Assembly (NCBI GenBank): GCA_039815685.1
Contig: JBCBYV010000017.1
Location: 1-64,000, forward strand
DNA: 64,000 nucleotides
Source: Thermohalobaculum sp039815685
GTDB taxonomy: Bacteria; Pseudomonadota; Alphaproteobacteria; Rhodobacterales; Rhodobacteraceae
Direction of reading: 5' to 3'
The notes under the pieces were generated by a model. It made no database searches, was not told the origin of the DNA, and worked only from the letters and a program-made list of their open reading frames with translations. The position numbers and the translations under genes were made by a program. Below are positions 35,114 to 43,358 of this stretch, piece by piece. Each line of letters opens with the position of its first letter. Position 1 is the stretch's first letter.

Positions 35114-35181
35114 ACGTCCCGGGCGCGACCCGGGACCTCCTTGCAGCCCTCGGAGAGGTCCCGGGTCGAGCCCGGGACGCC
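35114..35181. repeat. REP-like palindrome, copy 3
   Basis: Near-perfect facing arms in the gap between the converging AstE-like and PLP lyase genes. The left arm contains cgtcccgggcgcgacccggg, the right arm ggtcccgggtcgagcccggg. The loop (tgcagccctcgga core) is shared with copy 4 near 38.7 kb. Its position between converging stops would suit a bidirectional terminator. Confidence 0.85.
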
Positions 35182-35206
35182 ACAGCGCACACCGGCCGCT
35201 GCCCGA

Positions 35207-36415
35207 CTATCCCAAGGCGCTCCGCAGCGCGCGCTCCAGCACATCGCCGACATGGCCCGCATCGTCGATGCCGACGCTCATGCGGATGAAGCCCTCGGTG
35301 ATCCCGATCGCCTCCCGTGCCTCGACACTCACGGCCCGATGCGAGCTCGATGCGGGATGGCTGAGCGTCGTCGCCACATCGCCCAGCGTCGGCGCGAAGG
35401 GCACCTCGCCCGCCGCGCGCAGGAACGCGTTCACCTCCGCCCTCCCGCCGGCCAGCCGGAAGGACAGCATGTTCCCCCAGCGCCCACCCAGCACCGCCGA
35501 GGCCCGGTTATGGTCCGGATGGTCGGGCCGGCCCGGATAGAACACGGCCTCCACGCCTGCCACGCCCGCCAGCCTCTCCGCCAGCACTGCCGCATTGGCC
35601 GAGGCCGCCGCATGGCGCAGCGCGAAGCTCGCAAGCCCACGCTCCGCCAGCCAGCAGTCGAAGGGTGCCGGCGTCGTCCCCCAGGTCTCCCCCGCCTCCC
35701 GGATCGCGCGGTTGAGCGTCGGATCCCGCGCCGCCGCCCAGCCCAGCATCGCGTCTGAATGCCCGGCCATGAGCTTCGTGACCGAGTGCATCACGATATC
35801 CGCCCCCTCCTCGAACGGCCGATAGGAGAGCGGCGTCGTGAAGGTGTTGTCGACGAAAAGGAGCACTCCCCACTCCCGCGCCACCGCCGCAATCCCCGGC
35901 ATGTCCGCCACCCGGATCGTCGGGTTCGAGACGACTTCCACCATGATCATCCGCGTCTCGGGTCGCATCGCGGCTGCCACCGCAGCCGCATCCGTCGTAT
36001 CGACCAGCGTCGTCGCGATGCCGAGGCGCGGCAGCTCCCGCGTCATCAGCCTCAGCGTACGGCCATAGAGCTGGTCGGACGCGACCACATGATCCCCTGC
36101 CTCGAGCAACGCCAGCAGCACCGCGCTGATCGCCCCCATGCCGGAGCCCGCAACCGTGCCGCCGCCCGCGCCAGGGTCGAGCCCCTCCAGCGCATCGATC
36201 GCTGCGGCCAAGGCGGTGGCGTTCGGATGGCCCTCGCGCGAATAGGTATAGCCCTCGGTCCCCGCCTCGTAGGAGGCATCGAGCGCATCCGCATCCGCCT
36301 CGCGATAGACCACGCTTTGCCAGAGCGGGGTCACGAGCGGACGCGCGCCTGCTGCAGGCGTCTCGGGGCGAAGCGGTCGGGGGCCTTGGCGGAAGGCGTC
36401 GAAATCGTCAGGCAT
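35207..36415 (-). CDS. Cys/Met-metabolism PLP enzyme (gamma-synthase or lyase)
   Basis: 402-residue pyridoxal-phosphate enzyme of the MetB/MetC/MGL family. The Schiff-base lysine is in MHSVTKLMAGHSD; the phosphate-binding pair is in YTYSREGHPN and GSGMGAIS, and EVVSNPTIRVAD plus FVDNTFTTPL hold the cofactor Asp. Members include cystathionine gamma-synthase, beta-lyase and methionine gamma-lyase and cannot be separated by eye; SHPASSSHRA agrees with the usual C-terminal motif. The ATG at 36415 is preceded directly by six 11-bp repeats, and the only ribosome-site-like sequence (GAGAG) is part of the repeat. Confidence 0.85.
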   Translation of the reverse strand: MPDDFDAFRQGPRPLRPETPAAGARPLVTPLWQSVVYREADADALDASYEAGTEGYTYSREGHPNATALAAAIDALEGLDPGAGGGTVAGSGMGAISAVLLALLEAGDHVVASDQLYGRTLRLMTRELPRLGIATTLVDTTDAAAVAAAMRPETRMIMVEVVSNPTIRVADMPGIAAVAREWGVLLFVDNTFTTPLSYRPFEEGADIVMHSVTKLMAGHSDAMLGWAAARDPTLNRAIREAGETWGTTPAPFDCWLAERGLASFALRHAAASANAAVLAERLAGVAGVEAVFYPGRPDHPDHNRASAVLGGRWGNMLSFRLAGGRAEVNAFLRAAGEVPFAPTLGDVATTLSHPASSSHRAVSVEAREAIGITEGFIRMSVGIDDAGHVGDVLERALRSALG

Positions 36416-36416
36416 G

Positions 36417-36482
36417 CTGGGCTCTCACTGGGCTCTCACTGGTCTCGCACAGGGCTCTCACTGGGCTCTCACTGGGCTCTCG
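36417..36482. repeat. Six 11-bp tandem repeats before the PLP-lyase start
   Basis: Six units of 11 bases in a row: plus-strand consensus ctgggctctca, with units 3 (ctggtctcgca), 4 (cagggctctca) and 6 (final g) varying. On the coding strand this reads TGAGAGCCCAG repeated, ending one base before the ATG of the lyase gene. Every unit brings a GAGAG run able to act as a Shine-Dalgarno sequence; only the last is correctly spaced (7 bases). Confidence 0.92.
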
Positions 36483-36788
36483 GTCCGGGTATCCTCGCCG
36501 CTCCCTTAGCAGCCCCATGCCGCCCGATGCACGAGCCTTGAGCGGCACCGCCTGGGCCTGCGCAAGCTTCGTGCGCCGCGACACCTACCTGCGCAATACC
36601 GTACCAAGCCGATTGCGGAATTGGTTTCCGTTTCGTAGCCTTTTACCGTCCCGCCCGTCGGCACCCCGCCGACACTCCCCGCGCGACCGGAAGGCCCGGG
36701 CCCACGCCTCGCGCCGCGGTCAGTAAACGAGGTACCGCATGCCCACTGCCCCGCCAGCGTTCGCGCCCGCCAGCCCTGGAGGCCGCCG
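36483..36788. other. Divergent intergenic region before the second ABC transporter
   Basis: About 306 bases, less GC-rich in the stretch 36590-36660. It should hold promoters for the PLP lyase (minus) and the permease genes (plus). I see no gene; in particular no solute-binding protein precedes the permeases. Confidence 0.45.
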
Positions 36789-37742
36789 ATGAGCGCGGTA
36801 TGGCAAATGACCGCAAGCCGCATCGCGCTTGGCTTCGTCACCCTCTTCGTCATCTCCCTCATCATCTTCGGTGCCCTCGAACTCCTGCCGGGCGATCTGG
36901 CGGAGGAGATCCTGGGCCAGGCCGCGACCGAGGAGACGGTGGCCGCCTTCCGGCGCGAGCTCGGTCTCGATCAGCCGGCCTATATCCGGTATTTCGACTG
37001 GCTCGGCGGCGCGATGATCGGCGATTTCGGCAACAGCCTCGCCAATGGCCGCCCGGTGGCGGAGCTGATCAGCGCGCGGCTCGGCAACACGCTCTTCCTC
37101 GCGGCCCTCTCGGCACTCATTGCCGTGCCGCTCAGCCTCTTTCTCGGGATCCTGGCCGCCCTCTTCCGGAACTCGCTCTACGACCGGGCGGTGAACGTCT
37201 TCACCCTCTCCTCGATCTCGTTCCCAGAGTTCTTCGTCGCCTACATCCTGATCTACTTCCTCGCGCAGTCGGGCCTCTTCCCCTCGATGTCGAACATCTC
37301 GGACGATATGGGCCTGATGGAGCGGGTCTATCGGAGCTTCCTGCCCGCCCTCACGCTGACCCTCGTGGTCACCGCGCATATGATGCGCATGACACGGGCC
37401 GCGATCATCAACCTGCTCGCCTCACCCTATATCGAGATGGCGCGGCTCAAGGGCATCAAGCCCGCCCGCATCATCCTGCAGCACGCCCTGCCGAACGCGC
37501 TCGCACCCATCATCAACGTCATCGCCCTCAACCTCGCCTACCTCATCACCGGCGTGGTCGTGGTCGAGGTGGTGTTCGTCTACCCGGGCATGGGCCAGCT
37601 CATGGTGGACAGCGTCGCCAAGCGCGATGTGACGGTGGTGCAGTCCTGCGCCCTCATCTTCGCGCTTGCCTATGTGGCGCTGAACCTCCTCGCCGACATC
37701 CTGTCGACGCTTTCCAACCCCCGTCTCGTGCATAGGCGCTGA
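36789..37742 (+). CDS. Peptide ABC transporter permease (DppB type), second system
   Basis: 317-residue permease with six helices. N-terminal IALGFVTLFVISLIIFGALE, then LLPGDLAEEILGQAATEETV, GDFGNSLANGRPVAELI and the EAA loop (YIEMARLKGIKPARIILQHA), typical of DppB-family proteins. It is the first gene of a three-gene unit (permease, permease, double ATPase) with a 4-base gap to the next gene. The lack of an adjacent binding protein is unusual. Confidence 0.92.
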   Translation: MSAVWQMTASRIALGFVTLFVISLIIFGALELLPGDLAEEILGQAATEETVAAFRRELGLDQPAYIRYFDWLGGAMIGDFGNSLANGRPVAELISARLGNTLFLAALSALIAVPLSLFLGILAALFRNSLYDRAVNVFTLSSISFPEFFVAYILIYFLAQSGLFPSMSNISDDMGLMERVYRSFLPALTLTLVVTAHMMRMTRAAIINLLASPYIEMARLKGIKPARIILQHALPNALAPIINVIALNLAYLITGVVVVEVVFVYPGMGQLMVDSVAKRDVTVVQSCALIFALAYVALNLLADILSTLSNPRLVHRR

Positions 37743-37746
37743 AGCC

Positions 37747-38667
37747 ATGGAGTTCCTGACAAACCTCGCCTGGTTCGCGGGCGCCCTCGCCGCCTGCGCC
37801 GTCATCGCCTGGGTCTTCCGCCTGCCCTTCCGCTTTGTCGGCGCGGACTGGGCCAGACCCTTCGCGCAGATGCCGCTGACCGCAAGCTTCGGCATTCTGG
37901 TCGTGGCGCTCTACGCCATCGTCGCGATCTTCGCGCCGATCATCGCACCCTTCGGCGAGCGGGAGATCGTCGATGCCGAGTACCTGCCCTGGGACAACAC
38001 CTACCTCCTCGGCACGGACAATCTCGGCCGGGACATGCTCTCGCGTCTTGTCTACGGCGCGCAGAACACCGTCGGCATCGCGTTCCTGACGACCGGCATC
38101 GCCTTTGTCGCGGGCGCGATACCGGGGCTCCTCGCCGCGACCCTCGGTGGCTGGGTCGACCAGGCCCTCAGCCGTTTTGTCGACGTGCTGATGGCCATCC
38201 CGCCGCTCATCTTCGCGCTGCTGCTCCTGACCATCGTCGGCACCTCGATCACCAACATGATCATCGTCATCGCCCTCATCGAGGCGACGCGCGTCTACCG
38301 CCTCGCCCGCGCGGTCGCCGGCGGCGTGGTGGTGATGGACTATATCGAGGCGGCGAAGCTCCGCGGCGAAGGGCTGGTCTGGCTCATCGGCCGCGAGATC
38401 CTGCCGAACACCACAGCACCGCTCATCGCCGAGTTCGGGTTGCGCTTCTGCTTCACCATCCTGCTCATCTCGGCGCTCAGCTTCCTCGGCCTCGGTATCC
38501 AGCCGCCGACCGCCGACTGGGGCTCGATGGTGCGCGACAACGCGACGCTGATCACCTTCGGGGATATCACGCCGCTCCTGCCGGCCGCGGCCATCGCCCT
38601 TCTGACGGTGGCTGTCAACTTCGTCGTGGACTGGATGCTGCACCGCGCCAGCGGGCTACAGGAGTGA
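37747..38667 (+). CDS. Peptide ABC transporter permease (DppC type), second system
   Basis: 306-residue permease of the DppC family. The N-terminal region has an additional helix before the usual start (TNLAWFAGALAACAVIAWVF), then FGILVVALYAIVAIFAPIIA, LGTDNLGRDMLSRLVYG and the EAA loop (YIEAAKLRGEGLVWLIGREI). It starts 4 bases after the first permease. A REP-like palindrome lies between it and the ATPase gene. Confidence 0.9.
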   Translation: MEFLTNLAWFAGALAACAVIAWVFRLPFRFVGADWARPFAQMPLTASFGILVVALYAIVAIFAPIIAPFGEREIVDAEYLPWDNTYLLGTDNLGRDMLSRLVYGAQNTVGIAFLTTGIAFVAGAIPGLLAATLGGWVDQALSRFVDVLMAIPPLIFALLLLTIVGTSITNMIIVIALIEATRVYRLARAVAGGVVVMDYIEAAKLRGEGLVWLIGREILPNTTAPLIAEFGLRFCFTILLISALSFLGLGIQPPTADWGSMVRDNATLITFGDITPLLPAAAIALLTVAVNFVVDWMLHRASGLQE

Positions 38668-38681
38668 CCCAGCGGCCGGGA

Positions 38682-38757
38682 GCATCGTGTCCCGGGCTTG
38701 ACCCGGGACCTCCTGGCAGCCCTCGGAGAGGTCCCGGGTCGAGCCCGGGACGCCTCA
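38682..38757. repeat. REP-like palindrome, copy 4
   Basis: Facing arms, left containing tcccgggcttgacccgggac (as in copy 2) and right containing ggtcccgggtcgagcccggg (as in copy 3), with the same cagccctcgga loop as copy 3. Located between permease and ATPase genes of one transporter unit. Confidence 0.87.
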
Positions 38758-38788
38758 GCGCCAGGAAGGCGACTGATGGGAGAGAGAC

Positions 38789-40474
38789 ATGACCGACGCC
38801 TTCGCCAACAAGCCCGTGCTTCTCGAGATGAAGGACGTCTTCATCGAGGGCAAATCCGGCGACGACTGGAACCCGATCATCAACGGCGCGTCTCTGACGC
38901 TCCGCAAAGGCGAGGTGCTGGGCCTCATCGGCGAGTCTGGTGCGGGCAAATCCACCCTCGGCCTCGCTGCCATGGGCTATGTCCGCGGCGGCTGCCGCAT
39001 CAAGTCGGGCAGCGTGACCTTCGACGGGATGGAGCTCACCACGACCTCCGAGGCGACGCGCCGCGGCCTCCGCGGCAAGCGCATCGCCTATGTCGCCCAG
39101 TCCGCCGCCGCCAGCTTCAACCCCGCCCACAAGCTCATCGACCAGTATTGCGAGGCACCGGTCGAGCATGGCGTGATGCCGAGGAGCGACGCGGAGGCGG
39201 ACGCGGTCGATCTCTACCGCCGCATGCGCCTGCCGAACCCCGACGAGATCGGCTTCCGCTATCCCCACCAGGTCTCTGGCGGTCAGCTCCAGCGCGCCAT
39301 GACCGCCATGGCCATGGCCTGCCGGCCGGACCTCATTATCTTCGACGAGCCGACGACCGCGCTCGACGTGACGACCCAGATCGAGGTGCTCGCCGCCATC
39401 CGCGACATCGTCGAGCAGTTCGACACCGCTGCCATCTACATCACCCACGACCTCGCGGTCGTCGCCCAGATGGCGGATCGCATCAAAGTGCTCCTGAAGG
39501 GCGACGAGGTTGAAGAAGCGGACACGGCCTCCATGCTCTCGAACCCGCAGGAGGACTACACGAAGTCGCTCTGGGCCGTCCGCTCCTATGCCCGCCCGCA
39601 GCAGCCCGCGCCCGCGCCCGGCACCGTGCCGATCATGAAGCTCGACCGGGTCGATGCCGCCTATGGCAAGGTGCCGGTGCTCCACGATGTGAGCTTCGAG
39701 ATCCATGCCGGACGCACCGTGGCCGTGGTGGGCGAGTCCGGCTCCGGCAAATCCACAGCCGCCCGCGTCATCACCGGGCTCCTGCCGCCGTCGAACGGCC
39801 AGGTGCTCTTCAAGGGCGAGGCGCTGCCCGCCGACTACCGCAACCGCAGCAAAGACCAGCTCCGCCAGGCGCAGATGATCTACCAGATGGCGGATACGGC
39901 GCTTAACCCGAAGTCCCGTATCCGCGAGCTCATCGGCCGGCCGGCGCAGTTCTACGGCGGCCTCTCGGGCAAGGCGCTCGAGGATCGGGTGCGCGAGCTC
40001 CTCGACCTCATCGAACTTGCACCCGAGCAGTATATCGACCGCCTTCCGTCGGAGCTTTCGGGCGGGCAGAAACAACGCATCGGCATCGCCCGGGCACTTG
40101 CCGCGGAGCCGAGCTTCATCATTTGCGACGAGGTCACCTCCGCCCTCGACCAACTCGTGGCCGAAGGCATCCTGAAGCTTCTCGACCGGCTGCAAGAAGA
40201 GTTCGACCTCGCCTATATGTTCATCACGCATGACCTCGCGACCGTGCGCTCGATCGCGGACGAGGTCGTGGTGATGAAGGAGGGCCGCGTCGTCGAGCAG
40301 GGCGACAAGACGGCAATGTTCAAGCCCCCGCACCACGCCTACACCGAGCTCCTGCTCTCTTCCGTGCCGGAGATGGACCCGGACTGGCTCAGCAACCTGC
40401 TGCGGGAACGCGCGGAGGGCGGTGCCGGCGCCTCGGAAGCCGAGATGGATGTCTCGGGCCTCACCAAAGGCTGA
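38789..40474 (+). CDS. Fused double ATPase of a peptide ABC transporter
   Basis: 561-residue protein with two complete nucleotide-binding domains, equivalent to DppD plus DppF in one chain. First domain (about 10-255): Walker A LIGESGAGKSTLG, signature VSGGQLQRAM, Walker B IIFDEPTTALDV. Second domain (about 285-535): Walker A VVGESGSGKSTAA, signature LSGGQKQRIGIA, Walker B IICDEVTSALD. The second Q-loop reads YQMADTALNP in place of the usual FQDPxxSLNP, a mild departure. The ATG 38789 has GGGAGAG just upstream. It completes an importer without a nearby binding protein. Confidence 0.9.
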   Translation: MTDAFANKPVLLEMKDVFIEGKSGDDWNPIINGASLTLRKGEVLGLIGESGAGKSTLGLAAMGYVRGGCRIKSGSVTFDGMELTTTSEATRRGLRGKRIAYVAQSAAASFNPAHKLIDQYCEAPVEHGVMPRSDAEADAVDLYRRMRLPNPDEIGFRYPHQVSGGQLQRAMTAMAMACRPDLIIFDEPTTALDVTTQIEVLAAIRDIVEQFDTAAIYITHDLAVVAQMADRIKVLLKGDEVEEADTASMLSNPQEDYTKSLWAVRSYARPQQPAPAPGTVPIMKLDRVDAAYGKVPVLHDVSFEIHAGRTVAVVGESGSGKSTAARVITGLLPPSNGQVLFKGEALPADYRNRSKDQLRQAQMIYQMADTALNPKSRIRELIGRPAQFYGGLSGKALEDRVRELLDLIELAPEQYIDRLPSELSGGQKQRIGIARALAAEPSFIICDEVTSALDQLVAEGILKLLDRLQEEFDLAYMFITHDLATVRSIADEVVVMKEGRVVEQGDKTAMFKPPHHAYTELLLSSVPEMDPDWLSNLLRERAEGGAGASEAEMDVSGLTKG

Positions 40475-40484
40475 GCCGGGCGCG

Positions 40485-40506
40485 CAAATCTCTTTCAAGA
40501 GATTTG
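40485..40506. terminator. Perfect hairpin 1 of a twin pair
   Basis: Exact palindrome caaatctctt-tc-aagagatttg, 10-bp stem with a 2-base loop, only 11 bases after the ABC ATPase stop. Directly adjoins hairpin 2. The stem is AT-rich in a GC-rich genome. Between converging genes, so probably a two-way terminator or a dispersed repeat. Confidence 0.7.
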
Positions 40507-40528
40507 CAAATTCCTTGAAAGGAATTTG
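40507..40528. terminator. Perfect hairpin 2 of a twin pair
   Basis: Exact palindrome caaattcctt-ga-aaggaatttg, 10-bp stem with a 2-base loop, starting at the very next base after hairpin 1 and ending 13 bases before the convergent ligase gene's stop. The two hairpins differ in sequence but share the caaat...atttg ends and exact geometry. Confidence 0.7.
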
Positions 40529-40541
40529 GCGAACGGCGCCC

Positions 40542-42071
40542 TCAGCGCGCAGCCTCCGGCATCCCGGCGCGGTCGAGGACCGCGACCGTCTCGCGGTAGA
40601 GCCGGTCAGCACCGCGTTCGGAGCCCGCGACACAGACAAGGCCGAGCTTGCCGAACTCCGAGAGCGCGCCGATGAGATGGAACACCACCCCTTCCTGCCG
40701 GCTTGTATGGAAATGCAGGCCGTGCTCCACGGCGATGTCGATCAGATCGTCGGGCGTCAGTCCGCGATACTGCGGCGCGGCCAGATTGTCCGAGGCATAG
40801 TAGTAGAGCGGCCGGCCCGAGGGTGAGCGGAACGTGCCCGTCTCCGGATCGTAATGCCCGTCCGTCAGGCTCTGCAGCATCAGGAAGGGATGCGTCGTCC
40901 CTCCCTTCCTCAGATTGATCTCGAGCGCGTAGTGCCGCCAACCCTCCGCCTTGCGCACGGAGACGAAATCGACGCCGAACCGGCCCAGCACCCCCGCTGC
41001 GCGCAGCTCCTCGGCGGCCGCCAGACCGGCTTCCTGCACCTCCAGCCGATAGGCCGCGTTCGCCGGAAACCGGCAGCCCTCGAAGACCTGCCCCCCCGTC
41101 CCTGACGTCACCTGATCATGCGTCGAGACCACATCGAGCCGGCCGAGCGGATCGACCCGGTACTGGGCCGAGGGCGAGCGCTTGACCTTGCCCTCGACGA
41201 AGGCCTCCACGACCCCGCCCATCTCGATGAACTTCTCCTCGAAGGCCGGCCAGCCCATGCCGGCGGCGACACAGCGGAGCCGGGCCAGACGATCCGTCAT
41301 CTCGGCACGCAGGCAGTCGGGCGCCTCCTCGCCGCGAAAGTCGAAGATCGCGTTCCCCTCGCCCGAGAACCCCTCGTTCACCTTCACGACCGCGCGGCGG
41401 AGGCCGGGATTGCGCGCCTTCAGCGCCACCAGCCCCTCGCCGATATCGCCCGCATCGCGCAGATCCTCCGCCCCGTCCGGGATCAGGAGGCCCGCCCTGC
41501 GAAAGAGCCTGCGCGACCCGCTCTTGGAGCCGAGCGGCAGGAGATCCGGATCGCAGCCATAGACCGGCAGGCCGAGCGCAAGCGCCAGCGAGCGCTCGAG
41601 CGGCGAGACGTTGAAGCAGGTGAGATGCGCCGGCGCATCCGGCGCCACCGCCGCCCGCAGACGCGCGATTACCCGCGGCCGCTCCAGCACCTTCTCCGTC
41701 AGCGGCCGGGCCGAGCTGTCATGGCACGCAATGAGCGTCAGCCGCGCCATCGCATGGGAACGCGGGATGCCCGGCAGGAGATGGAGGTAATAGTCGACGA
41801 TGCTCTGCGGCACCGGATCCGAGGTGAGGTAGACGACGCGCGTGTTCGGGTATCGAAGCAGCAGCAGGAGGCAGAGAAGCCGCTGCTCGTACTGCAGGAC
41901 ACCCGTGATCTTGCCCAGCACCTCCTGATCGAGCGACAGGCTCGGCAGCACCACCACGGTCTGCGGTCGCAGATGATCCGCAGACCGCTCGAACCATCGA
42001 CCGAGCTCTTGCTGCAGCGCCTGGAATGCCGCGGCCGGCTCCTGGCCGTCAGGCAACGTCACCTCGTTCAT
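40542..42071 (-). CDS. PGM1-like ATP-grasp peptide ligase
   Basis: 509-residue ATP-grasp protein that would join a carboxylate to an amine through an acyl-phosphate. Residues about 1-170 look like a pre-ATP-grasp domain (VVVLPSLSLDQEVL, RYPNTRVVYLTSDPVPQ). The ATP-grasp core has GSKSGSRRLFRRAGLLIPDG, the Lys-bearing RRAVVKVNEGFSGEGNA and the metal-binding YALEINLRKGGTTHPFL. The C-terminal part (FHTSRQEGVVFHLIGALSEF, GKLGLVCVAG) matches what I remember of PGM1, the peptide ligase of pheganomycin biosynthesis. Substrates are unknown; no precursor peptide or other ligase gene is seen nearby. A GAF histidine kinase gene lies 72 bases upstream on the same strand. Confidence 0.75.
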   Translation of the reverse strand: MNEVTLPDGQEPAAAFQALQQELGRWFERSADHLRPQTVVVLPSLSLDQEVLGKITGVLQYEQRLLCLLLLLRYPNTRVVYLTSDPVPQSIVDYYLHLLPGIPRSHAMARLTLIACHDSSARPLTEKVLERPRVIARLRAAVAPDAPAHLTCFNVSPLERSLALALGLPVYGCDPDLLPLGSKSGSRRLFRRAGLLIPDGAEDLRDAGDIGEGLVALKARNPGLRRAVVKVNEGFSGEGNAIFDFRGEEAPDCLRAEMTDRLARLRCVAAGMGWPAFEEKFIEMGGVVEAFVEGKVKRSPSAQYRVDPLGRLDVVSTHDQVTSGTGGQVFEGCRFPANAAYRLEVQEAGLAAAEELRAAGVLGRFGVDFVSVRKAEGWRHYALEINLRKGGTTHPFLMLQSLTDGHYDPETGTFRSPSGRPLYYYASDNLAAPQYRGLTPDDLIDIAVEHGLHFHTSRQEGVVFHLIGALSEFGKLGLVCVAGSERGADRLYRETVAVLDRAGMPEAAR

Positions 42072-42143
42072 GCCGTATCGCTCAGCCTCCCGTTCTCCCG
42101 CGCGAACAGGGTGCAGGGGCCGGGGGCCGGGGGCAAGGGCGGC

Positions 42144-43358
42144 TCAGACGGCGGGCGCAGGCACGGCGAAGCTGAAGACCGACCCGCCCGGGCATTGCGT
42201 GCGCTCGAGGCGGAGTTCGCATCCCGTGCGCTCCGCCACCTCGCGGCAGATGGCAAGGCCGAGGCCGAAGCCCCGCTGGCCGTCCTCCGCCACCGCATCG
42301 CCCCGCCCGAAGCGCGCGAAGATGCGCCGGCGCGCAGCCTCCGGAATGCCGGGCCCGGTATCGGAGACACGCAAAAGGAGGCGGCCTTCGGAAAGCTCGG
42401 CCGAGAGGACGATCTCACCCGAATGCGTGAACTTCGCCGCGTTGCCGACAAGGTTGATCAGCACCTGCTCGATCCGCCGCGCATCGCCGTACCAGGCCGC
42501 GGGCAATCCCGCGCCAAGCTCCAGCCTGAGCGCCACCCCCGCCGCCGTGCGCTCACGGAAAAGCTCATAGACCCGGCGCAGCAGCGCATGGGGCGAGAAG
42601 GGCGATTGCTCAAGCCTGATCTTGTCCCGCTTCAGCGTCTCGAGCTCGAGGATATCGTCGGTGAAATGCCGCATCAGGCCGGCGGAGTGCTCGATGATGT
42701 CGAGGAGACGTTCGCCATCATCCTCCTCGACATGCTTGCGCAGAAGCTGCGCGCCGCCCGAAATGCCGTGAAGGAGCGACCGCAGCTCATGGCCCAGCGT
42801 CTGCAGGAAATCGCCCTGCGCCCGCTGCTCCTCCCGCGCCTCGCTGAGATAGCGGCGCAGCTTCATGAGCTCGGCACAGCGGCGGAACTCCGCCTCAACG
42901 CTGGACGCAAAGGCCTCCATCACCTCCCGGTCGCCGTCCTGCCAGCGCCGCGGCTCACCGCCGATCGCGCAAAGCGCACCGATCGTCTTGCCTGCAGGGT
43001 CACGCACCGGCACGCCCAGATAGGCGATCACGCCAAGCTCCGCCGGCGCGCGGTTGCCAGCCACCCTCGGCTCGCGGCGCGCATCCTCGACGACGAAGGC
43101 ATCGTTGTCCGCGACACAGTACTGGCAGAAGGAATGGCTGAGCGGCGTCTCACCGAGCGTCGCCCAGGGCTCATCGAGACCGATCTGCGCCTGGAAGACC
43201 TGCCGGTCCGCCTCGACGATAGTCAGCAGCGACACCGGCACGCCAAGGTTGCGGGCGACCAGCCATACGGTGCGGTCCAGCGCCGCCTGCGCCTCCGCGC
43301 CGAAAGCCGTCTGCCACGCATCCGTCTGCGTCTCGATCGACGGTCGCCAGTATTGCAC
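42144..43358 (-). CDS. GAF-domain sensor histidine kinase, orphan
   Basis: 404-residue cytoplasmic kinase without membrane helices. A GAF domain covers about residues 20-160 (SHSFCQYCVADNDAFVVEDA, VIAYLGVPVRDPAGKTIGAL). His190 in TLGHELRSLLHG is the phospho-acceptor, followed by the N box (VLINLVGNAAKF), G1 (DTGPGIP) and G2 (GFGLGLAI). Start is GTG 43358 with AAAGGAG 8 bases upstream, a strong site. No response regulator is adjacent. GAF domains bind cyclic nucleotides, tetrapyrroles or other small molecules; the two cysteines in FCQYC are notable but this motif is common in this kinase class. Confidence 0.88.
   Translation of the reverse strand: MQYWRPSIETQTDAWQTAFGAEAQAALDRTVWLVARNLGVPVSLLTIVEADRQVFQAQIGLDEPWATLGETPLSHSFCQYCVADNDAFVVEDARREPRVAGNRAPAELGVIAYLGVPVRDPAGKTIGALCAIGGEPRRWQDGDREVMEAFASSVEAEFRRCAELMKLRRYLSEAREEQRAQGDFLQTLGHELRSLLHGISGGAQLLRKHVEEDDGERLLDIIEHSAGLMRHFTDDILELETLKRDKIRLEQSPFSPHALLRRVYELFRERTAAGVALRLELGAGLPAAWYGDARRIEQVLINLVGNAAKFTHSGEIVLSAELSEGRLLLRVSDTGPGIPEAARRRIFARFGRGDAVAEDGQRGFGLGLAICREVAERTGCELRLERTQCPGGSVFSFAVPAPAV

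Noticed and set aside
36417..36482. CRISPR array
   Set aside because: Units are 11 bases with no spacers, and no cas genes are present.
36483..36788. Truncated solute-binding protein gene before the second ABC transporter
   Set aside because: No signal peptide or family 5 motif could be read in any frame of this gap.
38615..40639. Long minus-strand frame opposite the double ATPase
   Set aside because: No recognisable fold, antisense to an unmistakable ABC protein.
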